8,010 nt of DNA from Candidatus Sabulitectum sp. (lineage in GTDB: Bacteria > Fermentibacterota > Fermentibacteria > Fermentibacterales > JCC-6), in the NCBI GenBank assembly GCA_023136985.1, contig JAGLQD010000081.1, forward strand, positions 1-8,010, given 5' to 3'. The notes beneath the pieces were generated by a model, which was given only the letters and a program-made list of their open reading frames with translations, did no database searches and was not told where the DNA came from. Below, in pieces: positions 6,406 through 8,010 of the stretch (its first letter is position 1; each line of letters starts with the position of its first letter). Made by a program: the position numbers and the translations under genes.

Positions 6406-7386
6406 ATGCGTTTTTCACTCTTGTTTCTACCTGTCTGTGCAGTTGCTGTATTTGCAGGTTCCCTTCCGTACGCATACGGTGGTGTAATCAACGCTCCTGA
6501 TGCCTATGTGCTTGAGCACACCGAGGTTGAAGTAGGTATTGCTGCAACTGCTTTTTCCTTTGAAGATTCACTGGGAGCTGCAGACAGTGATGTTAAGCTT
6601 ACAGGTTATCTAAATTTTGGAATATTGAGTTACGGTGACATAGGTGCTGCATATTTAGCAGGCGGTGGGTTTGTTATTAACGCGAAAGTAGCCATTTTAA
6701 AAGAGGGAATAGCGGTTCCTGCGTTTGCCCTCGGTGTGCAGAATGGCATTGGTTCCGAACATGTTGACTGCTTTACCGGCCCACCGGGAGTACCTGATTC
6801 CACAGGTCGTATACCCGGGCAGTGGGACGAAGACGGTTTGTATAATTACTCCCATTCCCAGAACTGGTCTGTGTATGGCGTGGCTTCCAAGGACATGCGT
6901 TATCTTATCGGTATGCCTGTTACATTGAATTTAGGTATCGGTATAGGCCGCTTTGTGGGCATAGTAGGCGAAGGCGGTGCCATGGGCATAGGCAGTGCTA
7001 TTGCAAATGGTATGTTCGGGTCAATGGTATGGGAGCCGGGTGAGGATTTCTCTTTGGCTTTTGAAATGGACGGACGAGACTTTAATCTTGGAATGACTTA
7101 CTCTGTTGGAAAACATGTGGATCTTCATCTGGCCTGGGCTGAACTGGAGCAGACGGTCTTCCCTCCGGAAGGTCAGAACAAGCAGGATGTTATGCAGAAT
7201 TCAAAAATTACAATTGCTGTTTCTTCAAGGTTTGGTCCATTACTGGGAGCCGGTCGACTTGAGTTGGAGCGTGAGCAACAGCGTATTGAAAGAGCCAGAA
7301 CGAGGCTTGACGAGCTTGAAGCAAGGCGCAGGGCTGCAGAATCCGAGCTTCAGAGGCTTCGTGATCTTCTGGATGAGCCCAGGTAG
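6406..7386 (+). CDS. Putative outer-membrane beta-barrel protein with C-terminal coiled-coil tail
   Basis: I do not recognise a named family with certainty. The 326-residue protein begins MRFSLLFLPVCAVAVFAGSL, a clear signal peptide with probable cleavage near residue 25. Residues about 36-277 alternate short amphipathic, Gly-rich strands with turns (YLNFGILSYGDIGAAYL, GIAVPAFALGVQNG, YGVASKDM, VTLNLGIGIGRFVG, SLAFEMDGRDFNLGMTYSVG, KITIAVSSRFG), as in an outer-membrane barrel. The VASK followed by a LGIGxGRF pattern resembles YjbH-like (exopolysaccharide-associated) barrels, which is a weak hint only. Residues about 283-324 switch abruptly to a highly charged coiled coil (ERARTRLDELEARRRAAES). 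With the last strand ending at 277, the tail would lie in the periplasm. The next gene starts 9 bases after the stop, so they probably form an operon. Its promoter candidate is at 6319-6347. Confidence 0.7.
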   Translation: MRFSLLFLPVCAVAVFAGSLPYAYGGVINAPDAYVLEHTEVEVGIAATAFSFEDSLGAADSDVKLTGYLNFGILSYGDIGAAYLAGGGFVINAKVAILKEGIAVPAFALGVQNGIGSEHVDCFTGPPGVPDSTGRIPGQWDEDGLYNYSHSQNWSVYGVASKDMRYLIGMPVTLNLGIGIGRFVGIVGEGGAMGIGSAIANGMFGSMVWEPGEDFSLAFEMDGRDFNLGMTYSVGKHVDLHLAWAELEQTVFPPEGQNKQDVMQNSKITIAVSSRFGPLLGAGRLELEREQQRIERARTRLDELEARRRAAESELQRLRDLLDEPR

Positions 7387-7394
7387 GTTCAGAA

Positions 7395-8010
7395 ATGGCT
7401 TCTCAAATTAGATTATTCACAATATTTCTAGCGTTTTCTGTTTTGTTCAGTTCTGCTGTTGCGCAGACCCCTGATCCGCTGGCAGAAGAAAATTTAACAG
7501 AAGAGATCAGCATTGTTCTGCAGAGGGCTCAGGATGAGCTGGAGAATCTTGAGACTCAGATCATGCGTGAGGAAGAGAGGCTTGCAAGGATCGAAGCTGA
7601 GCTTATACAGCTCCGCAGGCAGCGTTCTGTTCTTTTCAGTGCTCAGTCTGCTTTTGAGCTTGGCGAAGAGCTTTATACCAGCGGCTCCATAGTCTGGGCA
7701 AGAGATGCTTTCATATCAGTGGTGGAGAATTTCTCTGATTCCGAGTATTACGACGCTGCACTTTTCCGACTTGAGCTGATATTCTTTGAACTGCAGGACT
7801 ACGAGGGAGCAGTTGATTACTTTGAGACCCTGAAAGAAGTTTCTCCCGGCTTTGAGTATGCTGATATAGCCATTATCGTCGGTGGTCTCGCCAAGTATCA
7901 TATGGGTGAATTTGCTGATGCCCGCAGAACTTTGGAGCAGGTTTCCGTGTCCGGTGAAAACACCTCTCTTGCCTCATATCTTATTGCGGTAACTTATGTA
8001 GCAGAGGATA
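7395..8010 (+). CDS. Secreted coiled-coil and TPR protein (3' end beyond window)
   Basis: The visible 205 residues start at ATG 7395, with AGGTAGG (7381-7387) as a moderate ribosome site overlapping the upstream stop, suggesting translational coupling. Residues 1-23 form a signal peptide (IRLFTIFLAFSVLFSSAVA, probable cleavage AVA|Q). Residues about 34-80 form an Arg/Glu-rich coiled coil (EEERLARIEAELIQLRRQ). Three TPR-like helical hairpins follow at about 84-117, 118-151 and 155-185, each with the A/L/Y and G-x-Y/F spacing of TPRs (for example ELQDYEGAVDYFETL). The order signal peptide, coiled coil, TPR is that of CpoB/YbgF-type periplasmic proteins, but CpoB's Tol-Pal neighbours are not in view, so I do not assign that name. 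More repeats probably follow. It likely acts in the periplasm with the upstream barrel protein. Confidence 0.75.
   Translation, partial: MASQIRLFTIFLAFSVLFSSAVAQTPDPLAEENLTEEISIVLQRAQDELENLETQIMREEERLARIEAELIQLRRQRSVLFSAQSAFELGEELYTSGSIVWARDAFISVVENFSDSEYYDAALFRLELIFFELQDYEGAVDYFETLKEVSPGFEYADIAIIVGGLAKYHMGEFADARRTLEQVSVSGENTSLASYLIAVTYVAED

Noticed and set aside
7395..8010. Naming the last gene cpoB/ybgF
   Set aside because: The architecture fits, but the gene is truncated and no tol or pal neighbours are visible, so the name would be unsupported.

Overview
The window looks like bacterial chromosome from a Gram-negative lineage. Base composition is roughly balanced, gaps between genes are short, and three of the six genes start with GTG or TTG. 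There is a probable outer-membrane barrel protein, a periplasm-directed coiled-coil/TPR protein, and a large secreted propeller plus Ig-like repeat protein whose style recalls poorly cultured members of the FCB superphylum (Fermentibacterota, Cloacimonadota and relatives). That placement is inference from protein style only. No mobile element, CRISPR array, rRNA or tRNA was seen.

Layout. (1) Minus strand, 1-903: glutamate formimidoyltransferase, cut by the left edge. (2) 904-988: a short divergent intergenic region. (3) Plus strand, 989-3389: a tightly packed pair consisting of a GH84 (O-GlcNAcase-type) glycosidase without a signal peptide, then a double-length ThyX in which the two halves carry complementary parts of the usual ThyX signature. 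(4) Minus strand, 3367-6201: a 944-residue exported protein with a probable seven-bladed FG-GAP/VCBS-like propeller followed by five Ig-like repeats, each with an Asp-box-like motif. Its 3' end overlaps thyX by 23 bases. (5) 6202-6405: a divergent promoter region with a promoter candidate on each strand and a perfect inverted repeat between them. (6) Plus strand, 6406-8010: an outer-membrane beta-barrel candidate with a C-terminal coiled-coil tail, followed 8 bases later by a secreted coiled-coil/TPR protein cut by the right edge.

How the genes may work together. The formimidoyltransferase and ThyX both act on tetrahydrofolate one-carbon units, the first as a source and the second as a consumer of methylene-tetrahydrofolate. 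The glycosidase is translationally adjacent to thyX without an obvious biochemical link. The right half is an envelope block: the barrel protein and the TPR protein both carry Arg/Glu-rich coiled coils that would lie in the periplasm and may pair. The secreted propeller protein is transcribed divergently from the same intergenic region, so the three could be co-regulated. The least ordinary items are the asymmetric tandem ThyX and the barrel/coiled-coil/TPR pair.
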